NCBI GenBank assembly: GCA_030407085.1
Contig: JAQOWT010000017.1
Span: forward strand, 1 to 64,000
Reading direction: 5' to 3'
Length of the DNA: 64,000 nucleotides
DNA from: Trichopria drosophilae
Taxonomy: Eukaryota; Arthropoda; Insecta; Hymenoptera; Diapriidae
The notes below the pieces were generated by a model. That model was not told the origin of the DNA. It was given only the letters and a program-made list of their open reading frames with translations, and ran no database searches. Made by a program: the position numbers and the translations under genes. Below, in pieces: positions 27,615-40,076 of this stretch (position 1 is its first letter; every line of letters begins with the position of its first letter).

Positions 27615-27634
27615 AAATTTGCAAAAATTTGCAC
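27615..27634 (+). repeat. 10 bp tandem pair that is halved in S units (example)
   Basis: The sequence reads 'aaatttgcaa' then 'aaatttgcac', a 9/10 tandem duplication. In S units only one copy remains ('aaatttgcacatagg'), which shortens the unit to 291 bp. B and AB units carry 'aaatttttcaaaaatttgc' or 'aaatttttcaaaatttgc' here, so this is the most length-variable point of the unit. Confidence 0.85.
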
Positions 27635-27657
27635 ATAGGTCAATTTTGCAAATATTT

Positions 27658-27702
27658 CTGTGTATATTGCTCTTTCGGCCATAACAATATTCGCATCTTT
27701 TT
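27658..27702 (+). repeat. Diverged patch near a unit end
   Basis: 'tttctgtgtatattgctc', 'tcggcc', 'tattcgcatctttttt' replace the usual 'tttccgcgaatattgccc', 'tcgacc', 'tatacgcatcattctt'. About nine substitutions fall in 45 bases, with no net length change. Confidence 0.7.
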
Positions 27703-29725
27703 TGGAATTGAATATGATTACGTTTATATTCTTTGCAATTTTTTGATATAATCAACCGTTTACCAGTTACTCGCCAATTTCTTGTTAATTTTTCCCCGCG
27801 TTTTCTCGATTACCAACACTTTTACGCTAAATATAGAAAGACCGAGACGAGATACAAGAAAATGTCAAGAGATAAAAAATGCTTATCTCGACGAAATCTG
27901 AACGAATATAGAAATAAATTTTTCAAAAATTTGCACATTGGGCAATTTTGCAAATATTTCCGCGAATATCGCCCTTTCGACCATAACAATATACGCATCA
28001 TTCTTGGAATTGAATATGATTACGTTTATATTCTTTGCAATTTTTGATATAATCAACCGTTTACCAGTTACTCGCCAATTTCTTGTTAATTTTTTCCCGC
28101 ATTTTCCCGATAACCAACATTTTTACGTTAAATATAGAAAGACCGTGACGAGATACGCGAAAATGTCAGGAGATAAAAAATGCTTATCTCGACGAAATCT
28201 GAACGAATATAGAAAGAAATTTGCAAAAATTTGCACATAGGTCAATTTTGCAAATATTTCCGCGAATATTGCCCTTTCGACCATAAAAATATACGCATCA
28301 TTCTTGGAATTGAATATGATTACGTTTATATTCTTTGCAATTTTTTGATATAATCAACCGTTTACCAGTTACTCGCCAATTTCTTGTTAATTTTTTCCCG
28401 CATTTTCCCGATTACCAACATTTTTACGTTAAATATAGAAAGACCGTGACGAGATACGCGAAAATGTCAGGAGATAAAAAATGCTTATCTCGACGAAATC
28501 TGAACGAATATAGAAAGAAATTTGCAAAAATTTGCACATAGGTCAATTTTGCAAATATTTCCGCGAATATTGCCCTTTCGACCATAAAAATATACGCATC
28601 ATTCTTGGAATTGAAGATGAAAACGTTTATATTCATTGCAATTTTTTGATATAATCAACCGTTTACCAGTTACTCGCCAATTTCTTGTTAATTTTTTCCC
28701 GCATTTTCTCGATTACCAACACTTTTACGTTAAATATAGAAAGACCGAGACGAGATACAAGAAAATGTCAAGAGATAAAAAATACTTATCTCGACGAGAT
28801 CTGAATGAATATTCAAAGAAATTTTTCAAAAATTTGCACATTGGGCAATTTTGCAAATATTTCCGCGAATATCGCCCTTTCGACCATAACAATATACGCA
28901 TCATTCTTGGAATTGAATATGATTACGTTTATATTCTTTGCAATTTTTTGATATAATCAACCGTTTACCAGTTACTCGCCAATTTCTTGTTAATTTTTTC
29001 CCGCATTTTCCCGATTACCAACATTTTTACGTTAAATATAGAAAGACCGTGACGAGATACGCGAAAATGTCAGGAGATAAAAAATGCTTATCTCGACGAA
29101 ATCTGAACGAATATAGAAAGAAATTTGTCAAAAATTTGCACATTGGTCAATTTTGCAAATATTTCCGCGAATATCGCCCTTTCGACCATAACAATATACG
29201 CATCATTCTTGGAATTGAATATGATTACGTTTATATTCTTTGCAATTTTTTGATATAATCAACCGTTTACCAGTTACTCGCCAATTTCTTGTTAATTTTT
29301 TCCCGCATTTTCCCGATTACCAACATTTTTACGTTAAATATAGAAAGACCGTGACGAGATACGCGAAAATGTCAGGAGATAAAAAATGCTTATCTCGACG
29401 AAATCTGAACGAATATAGAAAGAAATTTGCAAAAATTTGCACATTGGTGAATTTTGCAAATATTTCCGCGAATATTGCCCTTTCGACCATAACAATATAC
29501 GCATCATGCTTGGAATTGAATATGATTACGTTTATATTCTTTGCAATTTTTTGATATAATCAACCGTTTACCAGTTACTCGCCAATTTCTTGTTAATTTT
29601 TTCCCGCATTTTCCCGATTACCAACATTTTTACGTTAAATATAGAAAGACCGTGACGAGATACGCGAAAATGTCAGGAGATAAAAAATGCTTATCTCGAC
29701 GAAATCTGAACGAATATAGAAAGAA

Positions 29726-29790
29726 GTTCTTAAAAAATTTGCACATTGGACGAGTGTGGAAATCTTTCGGCGCATAACGACCTTTCAGCC
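29726..29790 (+). repeat. Diverged patch in unit 29541
   Basis: The stretch reads 'gttcttaaaaaatttgc', 'ggacgagtgtggaaatc', 'tttcggcgcataacgacc', 'tttcagcc'. The unit is 302 bp, so the length is kept. The flanking A sequence is unchanged. Confidence 0.75.
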
Positions 29791-32700
29791 ATAACAATAT
29801 ACGCATCATTCTTGGAATTGAATATGATTACGTTTATATTCTTTGCAATTTTTTGATATAAACAACCGTTTACCAGTTACTGGCCAATTTCTTGTTAATT
29901 TTTTCCCGCATTTTCCCGATTACCAACATTTTTACGTTAAATATAGAAAGACCGTGACGAGATACGCGAAAATGTCAGGAGATAAAAAATGCTTATCTCG
30001 ACGAAATCTGAACGAATATATAGAAAAATTTGCACATAGGTCAATTTTGCAAATATTTCCGCGAATATTGCCCTTTCGACCATAAAAATATACGCATCAT
30101 TCTTGGAATTCAATATGAAAACGTTTATATTCTTTGCAATTTTTTGATATAATCAACCGTTCACCAGTTACTCGCCAATTTCTTGTTAATTTTTTCCCGC
30201 ATTTTCCCGATTACCAACATTTTTACGTTAAATATAGAAAGACCGTGACGAGATACGCGAAAATGTCAGGAGATAAAAAATGCTTATCTCGACGAAATCT
30301 GAACGAATATAGAAATATTTGCAAAAATTTGCACATAGGCCAATTTTGCAAATATTTCCGCGAATATTGCCCTTTCGACCATAAAAATATACGCATCATT
30401 CTTGGAATTCAATATGATTACGTTTATATTCTATGCAATTTTTTGATATAATCAACCGTTTACCAGTTACTCGCCAATTTCTTGTCAATTTTTTCCCGCA
30501 TTTTCCCGATTACCAACATTTTTACGTTAAATATAGAAAGACCGTGACGAGATTCGCGAAAATATCAGGAGATAAAAAATGCTTATCTCGTCGAAATCTG
30601 AACGAATATAGAAAGAAATTTGCAAAAATTTGCACATAGGTCAATTTTGCAAATATTTCCGCGAATATTGCCCTTTCGACCATAAAAATATACGCATCAT
30701 TCTTGGAATTGAATATGATTACGTTTATATTCTTTGCAATTTTTTGATATAATCAACCGTTTACCAGTTACTCGCCAATTTCTTGTTAATTTTTTCCCGC
30801 ATTTTCCCGATTACCAACATTTTTACGTTAAATATAGAAAGACCGTGACGAGATACGCGAAAATGTCAGGAGATAAAAAATGCTTATCTCGACGAAATCT
30901 GAACGAATATAGAAAGAAATTTGCAAAAATTTGCACATAGGTCAATTTTGCACATATTTCCGCGAATATTGCCCTTTCGACCATAAAAATATACGCATCA
31001 TTCTTGGAATTCAATATGAAAACGTTTATATTCTTTGCATTTTTTTGATATAATCAACCGTTTCCCAGTTACTCGCCAATTTCTTGTTAATTTTTCCCCG
31101 CGTTTTCTCGATTACCAACACTTTTACGTTAAATATAGAAAGACCGAGACGAGATACAAGAAAATGTCAAGAGATAAAAAATACTTATCTCGACGAGATC
31201 TGAATGAATATTCAAAGAAATTTTTCAAAATTTGCAAATTGGGCAATTTTGCAAATATTTCCGCGAATATCGCCCTTTCGACCATAACAATATACGCATC
31301 ATTCTTGGAATTGAATATGATTACGTTTATATTCTTTGCAATTTTTTGATATAATCAACCGTTTACCAGTTACTCGCCAATTTCTTGTTAATTTTTTCCC
31401 GCGTTTTCTCAATTACCAACACTTTTACGTTAAATATAGGAAGACCGAGAAGAGATACAAGAAAATGTCAAGAGATAAAAAATACTTATCTCGACGAGAT
31501 CTCAATGAATATTCAAAGAAATTTTTCAAAAATTTGCACATTGGGCAATTTTGCAAATATTTCCGCGAATATCGCCCTTTCGACCATAACAATATACGCA
31601 TCATTCTTGGAATTGAATATGATTACGTTTATATTCTATGCAATTTTTTGATATAATCAACCGTTTACCAGTTACTCGCCAATTTCTTGTCAATTTTTTC
31701 CCGCATTTTCCCGATTACCAACATTTTTACGTTAAATATAGAAAGACCGTGACGAGATTCGCGAAAAAGTCAGAAGATAAAAAATGCTTATCTCGACGAA
31801 ATCTGAACGAATATAGAAAGAAATTTGCAAAAATTTGCACATAGGTCAATTTTGCAAATATTTCCGCGAATATTGCCCTTTCGACCATAAAAATATACGC
31901 ATCATTCTTGGAATTGAATATGATTACGTTTATATTCTTTGCAATTTTTTGATATAATCAACCGTTTACCAGTTACTCGCCAATTTCTTGTTAATTTTTT
32001 CCCGCATTTTCCCGATTACCAACATTTTTACGTTAAATATAGAAAGACCGTGACGAGATACGCGAAAATGTCAGGAGATAAAAAATGCTTATCTCGACGA
32101 AATCTGAACGAATATAGAAAGAAATTTGGAAAAATTTGCACATAGGTCAATTTTGCACATATTTCCGCGAATATTGCCCTTTCGACCATAAAAATATACG
32201 CATCATTCTTGGAATTCAATATGAAAACGTTTATATTCTTTGCATTTTTTTGATATAATCAACCGTTTACCAGTTACTCGCCAATTTCTTGTTAATTTTT
32301 CCCCGCGTTTTCTCGATTACCAACACTTTTACGTTAAATATAGAAAGACCGAGACGAGATACAAGAAAATGTCAAGAGATAAAAAATACTTATCTCGACG
32401 AGATCTGAATGAATATTCAAAGAAATTTTTCAAAATTTGCAAATTGGGCAATTTTGCAAATATTTCCGCGAATATCGCCCTTTCGACCATAACAATATAC
32501 GCATCATTCTTGGAATTGAATATGATTACGTTTATATTCTTTGCAATTTTTTGATATAATCAACCGTTTACCAGTTACTCGCCAATTTCTTGTTAATTTT
32601 TTCCCGCATTTTCCCGATTACCAACATTTTTACGTTAAATATAGAAAGACCGTGACGAGATACGCGAAAATGTCAGGAGATAAAAAATGCTTATCTCGAC

Positions 32701-34498
32701 GAAATCTGAACGAATATAGAAAGAAATTTGCAAAAATTTGCACATAGGTCAATTTTGCACATATTTCCGCGAATATTGCCCTTTCGACCATAAAAATATA
32801 CGCATCATTCTTGGAATTCAATATGAAAACGTTTATATTCTTTGCATTTTTTTGATATAATCAACCGTTTACCAGTTACTCGCCAATTTCTTGTTAATTT
32901 TTTCCCGCATTTTCCCGATTACCAACATTTTTACGTTAAATATAGAAAGACCGTGACGAGATACGCGAAAATGTCAGGAGATAAAAAATGCTTATCTCGA
33001 CGAAATCTGAACGAATATAGAAATAAATTTTTCAAAAATTTGCACATTGGACAATTTTGCAAATATTTCCGCGAATATCGCCCTTTCGACCATAACAATA
33101 TACGCATCATTCTTGGAATTGAATATGATTACGTTTATATTCTTTGCAATTTTTTGATATAATCAACCGTTTACCAGTTACTCGCCAATTTCTTGTCAAT
33201 TTTTTCCCGCATTTTCCCGATTACCAACATTTTTACGTTAAATATAGAAAGACCGTGACGAGATTCGCGAAAAAGTCAGGAGATAAAAAATGCTTATCTC
33301 GACGAAATCTGAACGAATATAGAAAGAAATTTGCAAAAATTTGCACATAGGACAATTTTGCAAATATTTCCGCGAATATTGCCCTTTCGACCATAAAAAT
33401 ATACGCATCATTCTTGGAATTGAATATGATTACGTTTATATTCTTTGCAATTTTTTGATATAATCAACCGTTTACCAGTTACTCGCCAATTTCTTGTTAA
33501 TTTTTCCCCGCGTTTTCTCGATTACCAACACTTTTACGTTAAATATAGAAAGACCGAGACGAGATACAAGAAAATGTCAAGAGATAAAAAATACTTATCT
33601 CGACGAGATCTGAATGAATATTCAAAGAAATTTTTCAAAATTTGCAAATTGGGCAATTTTGCAAATATTTCCGCGAATATCGCCCTTTCGACCATAACAA
33701 TATACGCATCATTCTTGGAATTGAATATGATTACGTTTATATTCTTTGCAATTTTTTGATATAATCAACCGTTTACCAGTTACTCGCCAATTTCTTGTTA
33801 ATTTTTTCCCGCGTTTTCTCAATTACCAACACTTTTACGTTAAATATAGGAAGACCGAGACGAGATACAAGAAAATGTCAAGAGATAAAAAATACTTATC
33901 TCGACGAGATCTCAATGAATATTCAAAGAAATTTTTCAAAAATTTGCACATTGGGCAATTTTGCAAATATTTCCGCGAATATCGCCCTTTCGACCATAAC
34001 AATATACGCATCATTCTTGGAATTGAATATGATTACGTTTATATTCTATGCAATTTTTTGATATAATCAACCGTTTACCAGTTACTCGCCAATTTCTTGT
34101 CAATTTTTTCCCGCATTTTCCCGATTACCAACATTTTTACGTTAAATATAGAAAGACCGTGACGAGATTCGCGAAAAAGTCAGGAGATAAAAAATGCTTA
34201 TCTCGACGAAATCTGAACGAATATAGAAAGAAATTTGCAAAAATTTGCACATAGGTCAATTTTGCAAATATTTCCGCGAATATTGCCCTTTCGACCATAA
34301 AAATATACGCATCATTCTTGGAATTGAATATGATTACGTTTATATTCTTTGCAATTTTTTGATATAATCAACCGTTTACCAGTTACTCGCCAATTTCTTG
34401 TTAATTTTTTCCCGCATTTTCCCGATTACCAACATTTTTACGTTAAATATAGAAAGACCGTGACGAGATACGCGAAAATGTCAGGAGATAAAAAATGC

Positions 34499-34540
34499 GT
34501 ATCTCGAAGAAAAATGAACGAAATTAGGAATAAAGCTTTC
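34499..34540 (+). repeat. Diverged patch in unit 34349
   Basis: 'tgcgtatctcgaagaaaaat' and 'gaaattaggaataaagc' replace 'tgcttatctcgacgaaatct' and 'gaatatagaaagaaat'. The second arm of the conserved stem-loop is changed by one base. Confidence 0.7.
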
Positions 34541-35978
34541 AAAAATTTGCACATTGGGCAATTTTGCAAATATTTCCGCGAATATCGCCCTTTCGACCAT
34601 AACAATATACGCATCATTCTTGGAATTGAATATGATTACGTTTATATTCTTTGCAATTTTTTGATATAATCAACCGTTTACCAGTTACTCGCCAACTTCT
34701 TGTTAATTTTTTCCCGCATTTTCCCGATTACCAACATTTTTACGTTAAATATAGAAAGACCGTGACGAGATACGCGAAAAAGTCATGAGATAAAAAATGC
34801 TTATCTCGACGAAATCTGAACGAATATAGAAAGAAATTTGCAAAAATTTGCACCTAGGTCAATTTTGCAAATATTTCCGCGAATATTGCCCTTTCGACCA
34901 TAAAAATATACGCATCATTCTTGGAATTCAATATGAAAACGTTTATATTCTTTGCATTTTTTTGATATAATCAACCGCTTCCCAGTTACTCGCCAATTTC
35001 TTGTTAATTTTTCCCCGCGTTTTCTCGATTACCAACACTTTTACGTTAAATATAGAAAGACCGAGACGAGATACAAGAAAATGTCAAGAGATAAAAAATA
35101 CTTATCTCGACGAGATCCGAATGAATATTCAAAGAAATTTTTCAAAAATTTGCACATTGGGCAATTTTGCAAATATTTCCGCGAATATCGCCCTTTCGAC
35201 CATAACAATATACGCATCATTCTTGGAATTGAATATGATTACGTTTATATTCTTTGCAATTTTTTGATATAATCAACCGTTTACCAGTTACTCGCCAATT
35301 TCTTGTTAATTTTTTCCCGCGTTTTCTCGATTACCAACACTTTTACGTTAAATATAGAAAGACCGAGACGAGATACAAGAAAATGTCAAGAGATAAAAAA
35401 TACTTATCTCGACGAAATCTGAATGAATATTCAAAGAAATTTTTCAAAAATTTGCACATTGGGCAATTTTGCAAATATTTCCGCGAATATCGCCCTTTCG
35501 ACCATAACAATATACGCATCATTCTTGGAATTGAATATGATTACGTTTATATTCTTTGCAATTTTTTGATATAATCAACCGTTTACCAGTTACTCGCCAA
35601 TTTCTTGTTAATTTTTTCCCGCATTTTCCCGATTACCAACATTTTTACGTTAAATATAGAAAGACCGTGACGAGATACGCGAAAATGTCAGGAGATAAAA
35701 AATGCTTATCTCGACGAAATCTGAACGAATATAGAAAGAAATTTGGAAAAATTTGCACATAGGTCAATTTTGCACATATTTCCGCGAATATTGCCCTTTC
35801 GACCATAAAAATATACGCATCATTCTTGGAATTCAATATGAAAACGTTTATATTCTTTGCAATTTTTTGATATAATCAACCGTTTACCAGTTACTCGCCA
35901 ATTTCTTGTTAATTTTTTCCCGCGTTTTCTCGATTACCAACACTTTTACGTTAAATATAGAAAGACCGTGACGAGATA

Positions 35979-36030
35979 GAAGAAAATGTTAGGATAGAGA
36001 AAAAATGTATATCGAGGTGGTCGGAGTGAA
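35979..36030 (+). repeat. Diverged patch that destroys the stem-loop
   Basis: 'agatagaagaaaatgttagg', 'atagagaaaaaatgtat' and 'atcgaggtggtcgg' lie in a B-like unit. Both arms of the gagataa/ttatctc pair are disrupted, yet the unit 35857-36158 is still about 302 bp. Confidence 0.75.
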
Positions 36031-37063
36031 TATTCAAAGAAATTTTTCAAAAATTTGCACATTGGGCAATTTTGCAAATATTTCCGCGAATATCGCCCTT
36101 TCGACCATAACAATATACGCATCATTCTTGGAATTGAATATGATTACGTTTATATTCTTTGCAATTTTTTGATATAATCAACCGTTTACCAGTTACTCGC
36201 CAATTTCTTGTTAATTTTTTCCCGCATTTTCCCGATTACCAACATTTTTACGTTAAATATAGAAAGACCGTGACGAGATACGCGAAAATGTCAGGAGATA
36301 AAAAATGCTTATCTCGACGAAATCTGAACGAATATAGAAAGAAATTTGCAAAAATTTGCACATAGGTCAATTTTGCACATATTTCCGCGAATATTGCCCT
36401 TTCGACCATAAAAATATACGCATCATTCTTGGAATTCAATATGAAAACGTTTATATTCTTTGCATTTTTTTGATATAATCAACCGTTTACCAGTTACTCG
36501 CCAATTTCTTGTTAATTTTTTCCCGCATTTTCCCGATTACCAACATTTTTACGTTAAATATAGAAAGACCGTGACGAGATACGCGAAAATGTCAGGAGAT
36601 GAAAAATGCTTATCTCGACGAAATCTGAACGAATATAGAAATAAATTTTTCAAAAATTTGCACATTGGGCAATTTTGCTAGTATTTCCGCGAATATCGCC
36701 CTTTCGACCATAACAATATACGCATCATTCTTGGAATTGAATATGATTACGTTTATATTCTTTGCAATTTTTTGATATAATCAACCGTTTACCAGTTACT
36801 CGCCAATTTCTTGTTAATTTTTTCCCGCGTTTTCTCGATTACCAACACTTTTACGTTAAATATAGGAAGACCGAGACGAGATACAAGAAAATGTCAAGAG
36901 ATAAAAAATACTTATCTCGACGAAATCTGAACGAATATAGAAATAAATTTTTCCAAAATTTGCAAATTGGGCAATTTTGCAAATATTTCCTCGAATATCG
37001 CCCTTTCGACCATAACAATATACGCATCACTCTTGGAATTGAATATGATTACGTTTATATTCT

Positions 37064-40000
37064 TTGCAATTTTTTGATATAATCAACCGTTTACCAGTTA
37101 CTCGCCAATTTCTTGTCAATTTTTTCCCGCATTTTCCCGATTACCAACATTTTTACGTTAAATATAGAAAGACCGTGACGAGATTCGCGAAAAAGTCAGA
37201 AGATAAAAAATGCTTATCTCGACGAAATCTGAACGAATATAGAAAGAAATTTGCAAAAATTTGCACATAGGTCAATTTTGCAAATATTTCCGCGAATATT
37301 GCCCTTTCGACCTTAAAAATATACGCATCATTCTTGGAATTGAATATGATTACGTTTATATTCTTTGCAATTTTTTGATATAATCAACCGTTTACCAGTT
37401 ACTCGCCAATTTCTTGTTAATTTTTTCCCGCATTTTCCCGATTACCAACATTTTTACGTTAAATATAGAAAGACCGTGACGAGATACGCGAAAATGTCAG
37501 GAGATAAAAAATGCTTATCTCGACGAAATCTGAACGAATATAGAAAGAAATTTGGAAAAATTTGCACATAGGTCAATTTTGCACATATTTCCGCGAATAT
37601 TGCCCTTTCGACCATAAAAATATACGCATCATTCTTGGAATTCAATATGAAAACGTTTATATTCTTTGCATTTTTTTGATATAATCAACCGTTTACCAGT
37701 TACTCGCCAATTTCTTGTTAATTTTTTCCCGCGTTTTCTCGATTACCAACACTTTTACGTTAAATATAGAAAGACCGAGACGAGATACAAGAAAATGTCA
37801 AGAGATAAAAAATACTTATCTCGACGAGATCTGAATGAATATTCAAAGAAATTTTTCAAAAATTTGCAAATTGGGCAATTTTGCAAATATTTCCGCGAAT
37901 ATCGCCCTTTCGACCATAACAATATACGCATCATTCTTGGAATTGAATATGATTACGTTTATATTCTTTGCAATTTTTTGATATAATCAACCGTTTACCA
38001 GTTACTCGCCAATTTCTTGTTAATTTTTTCCCGCATTTTCCCGATTACCAACATTTTTACGTTAAATATAGAAAGACCGTGACGAGATACGCGAAAATGT
38101 CAGGAGATAAAAAATGCTTATCTCGACGAAATCTGAACGAATATAGAAAGAAATTTGCAAAAATTTGCACATAGGTCAATTTTGCACATATTTCCGCGAA
38201 TATTGCCCTTTCGACCATAAAAATATACGCATCATTCTTGGAATTCAATATGAAAACGTTTATATTCTTTGCATTTTTTTGATATAATCAACCGTTTACC
38301 AGTTACTCGCCAATTTCTTGTTAATTTTTTCCCGCATTTTCCCGATTACCAACATTTTTACGTTAAATATAGGAAGACCGTGACGAGATACGCGAAAATG
38401 TCAGGAGATAAAAAATGCTTATCTCGACGAAATCTGAACGAATATAGAAATAAATTTTTCAAAAATTTGCACATTGGACAATTTTGCAAATATTTCCGCG
38501 AATATCGCCCTTTCGACCATAACAATATACGCATCATTCTTGGAATTGAATATGATTACGTTTATATTCTTTGCAATTTTTTGATATAATCAACCGTTTA
38601 CCAGTTACTCGCCAATTTCTTGTCAATTTTTTCCCGCATTTTCCCGATTACCAACATTTTTACGTTAAATATAGAAAGACCGTGACGAGATTCGCGAAAA
38701 AGTCAGAAGATAAAAAATGCTTATCTCGACGAAATCTGAACGAATATAGAAAGAAATTTGCAAAAATTTGCACATAGGTCAATTTTGCAAATATTTCCGC
38801 GAATATTGCCCTTTCGACCATAAAAATATACGCATCATTCTTGGAATTGAATATGATTACGTTTATATTCTTTGCAATTTTTTGATATAATCAACCGTTT
38901 ACCAGTTACTCGCCAATTTCTTGTTAATTTTTTCCCGCATTTTCCCGATTACCAACATTTTTACGTTAAATATAGAAAGACCGTGACGAGATACGCGAAA
39001 AAGTCAGGAGATAAAAAATGCTTATCTCGACGAAATCTGAACGAATATAGAAAGAAATTTGCAAAAATTTGCACATAGGTCAATTTTGCAAATATTTCCG
39101 CGAATATTGCCCTTTCGACCATAAAAATATACGCATCATTCTTGGAATTGAATATGATTACGTTTATATTCTTTGCAATTTTTTGATATAATCAACCGTT
39201 TACCAGTTACTCGCCAATTTCTTGTTAATTTTTCCCCGCGTTTTCTCGATTACCAACACTTTTACGTTAAATATAGAAAGACCGAGACGAGATACAAGAA
39301 AATGTCAAGAGATAAAAAATACTTATCTCGACGAGATCTGAATGAATATTCAAAGAAATTTTTCAAAATTTGCAAATTGGGCAATTTTGCAAATATTTCC
39401 GCGAATATCGCCCTTTCGACCATAACAATATACGCATCATTCTTGGAATTGAATATGATTACGTTTATATTCTTTGCAATTTTTTGATATAATCAACCGT
39501 TTACCAGTTACTCGCCAATTTCTTGTTAATTTTTTCCCGCGTTTTCTCAATTACCAACACTTTTACGTTAAATATAGGAAGACCGAGAAGAGATACAAGA
39601 AAATGTCAAGAGATAAAAAATACTTATCTCGACGAGATCTCAATGAATATTCAAAGAAATTTTTCAAAAATTTGCACATTGGGCAATTTTGCAAATATTT
39701 CCGCGAATATCGCCCTTTCGACCATAACAATATACGCATCATTCTTGGAATTGAATATGATTACGTTTATATTCTATGCAATTTTTTGATATAATCAACC
39801 GTTTACCAGTTACTCGCCAATTTCTTGTCAATTTTTTCCCGCATTTTCCCGATTACCAACATTTTTACGTTAAATATAGAAAGACCGTGACGAGATTCGC
39901 GAAAAAGTCAGGAGATAAAAAATGCTTATCTCGACGAAATCTGAACGAATATAGAAAGAAATTTGCAAAAATTTGCACATAGGTCAATTTTGCAAATATT

Positions 40001-40076
40001 TCCGCGAATATTGCCCTTTCGACCATAAAAATATACGCATCATTCTTGGAATTGAATATGATTACGTTTATATTCT
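37064..40076 (+). repeat. Segmental duplication with one extra unit (pairs with 31638-34348)
   Basis: AF, G, B, A, AB, AF at 37064-38871 match 31638-33444 at an offset of 5426-5427 bp. An extra A unit (38872-39172) follows. B1, B2 and AF then match 33445-34348 at an offset of 5728 bp. The difference of 301 bp is exactly one unit. Confidence 0.75.

Larger units (their letters stand above)
27432..27732 (+). repeat. Reference A-class unit (301 bp)
   Basis: A convenient, nearly consensus A unit for describing internal structure; its last ~75 bases carry a diverged patch. The leading T-run and 'gatataatcaacc' are followed by two 10 bp direct copies, 'ttttcccgca' and 'ttttcccgat', at 27490-27509. 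Next comes an inverted repeat at 27568-27588, then a 10 bp tandem repeat at 27615-27634. Runs of 4-6 T or A are frequent, so intrinsic DNA curvature is plausible but was not computed. Hand composition of the consensus is about 32% G+C with 17 CpG. Confidence 0.85.
18145..31034 (+). repeat. Array segment 6: A-rich domain with regular S units
   Basis: Unit map: 18145 B1, 18446 B2, 18748 AF, 19049 A, 19350 AB, 19652 A, 19953 S, 20244 AB, 20546 AF-like, 20847 A, 21147 AB, 21448 S, 21739 AB, 22041 A, 22342 AB, 22643 A, 22944 AB, 23246 S, 23537 A, 23838 A, 24139 AB, 24441 A, 24742 A, 25043 A, 25344 S, 25635 A, 25936 AB, 26237 A, 26538 AB, 26840 S, 27131 A, 27432 A, 27733 B/AB, about 28034 A, 28335 A, 28636 B, 28938 AB, 29240 A, 29541 patch unit, 29843 S, 30134 A of 299 bp, 30433 AF-like, 30734 A. 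B1 and B2 are almost absent between 19049 and 27732. Confidence 0.65.
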
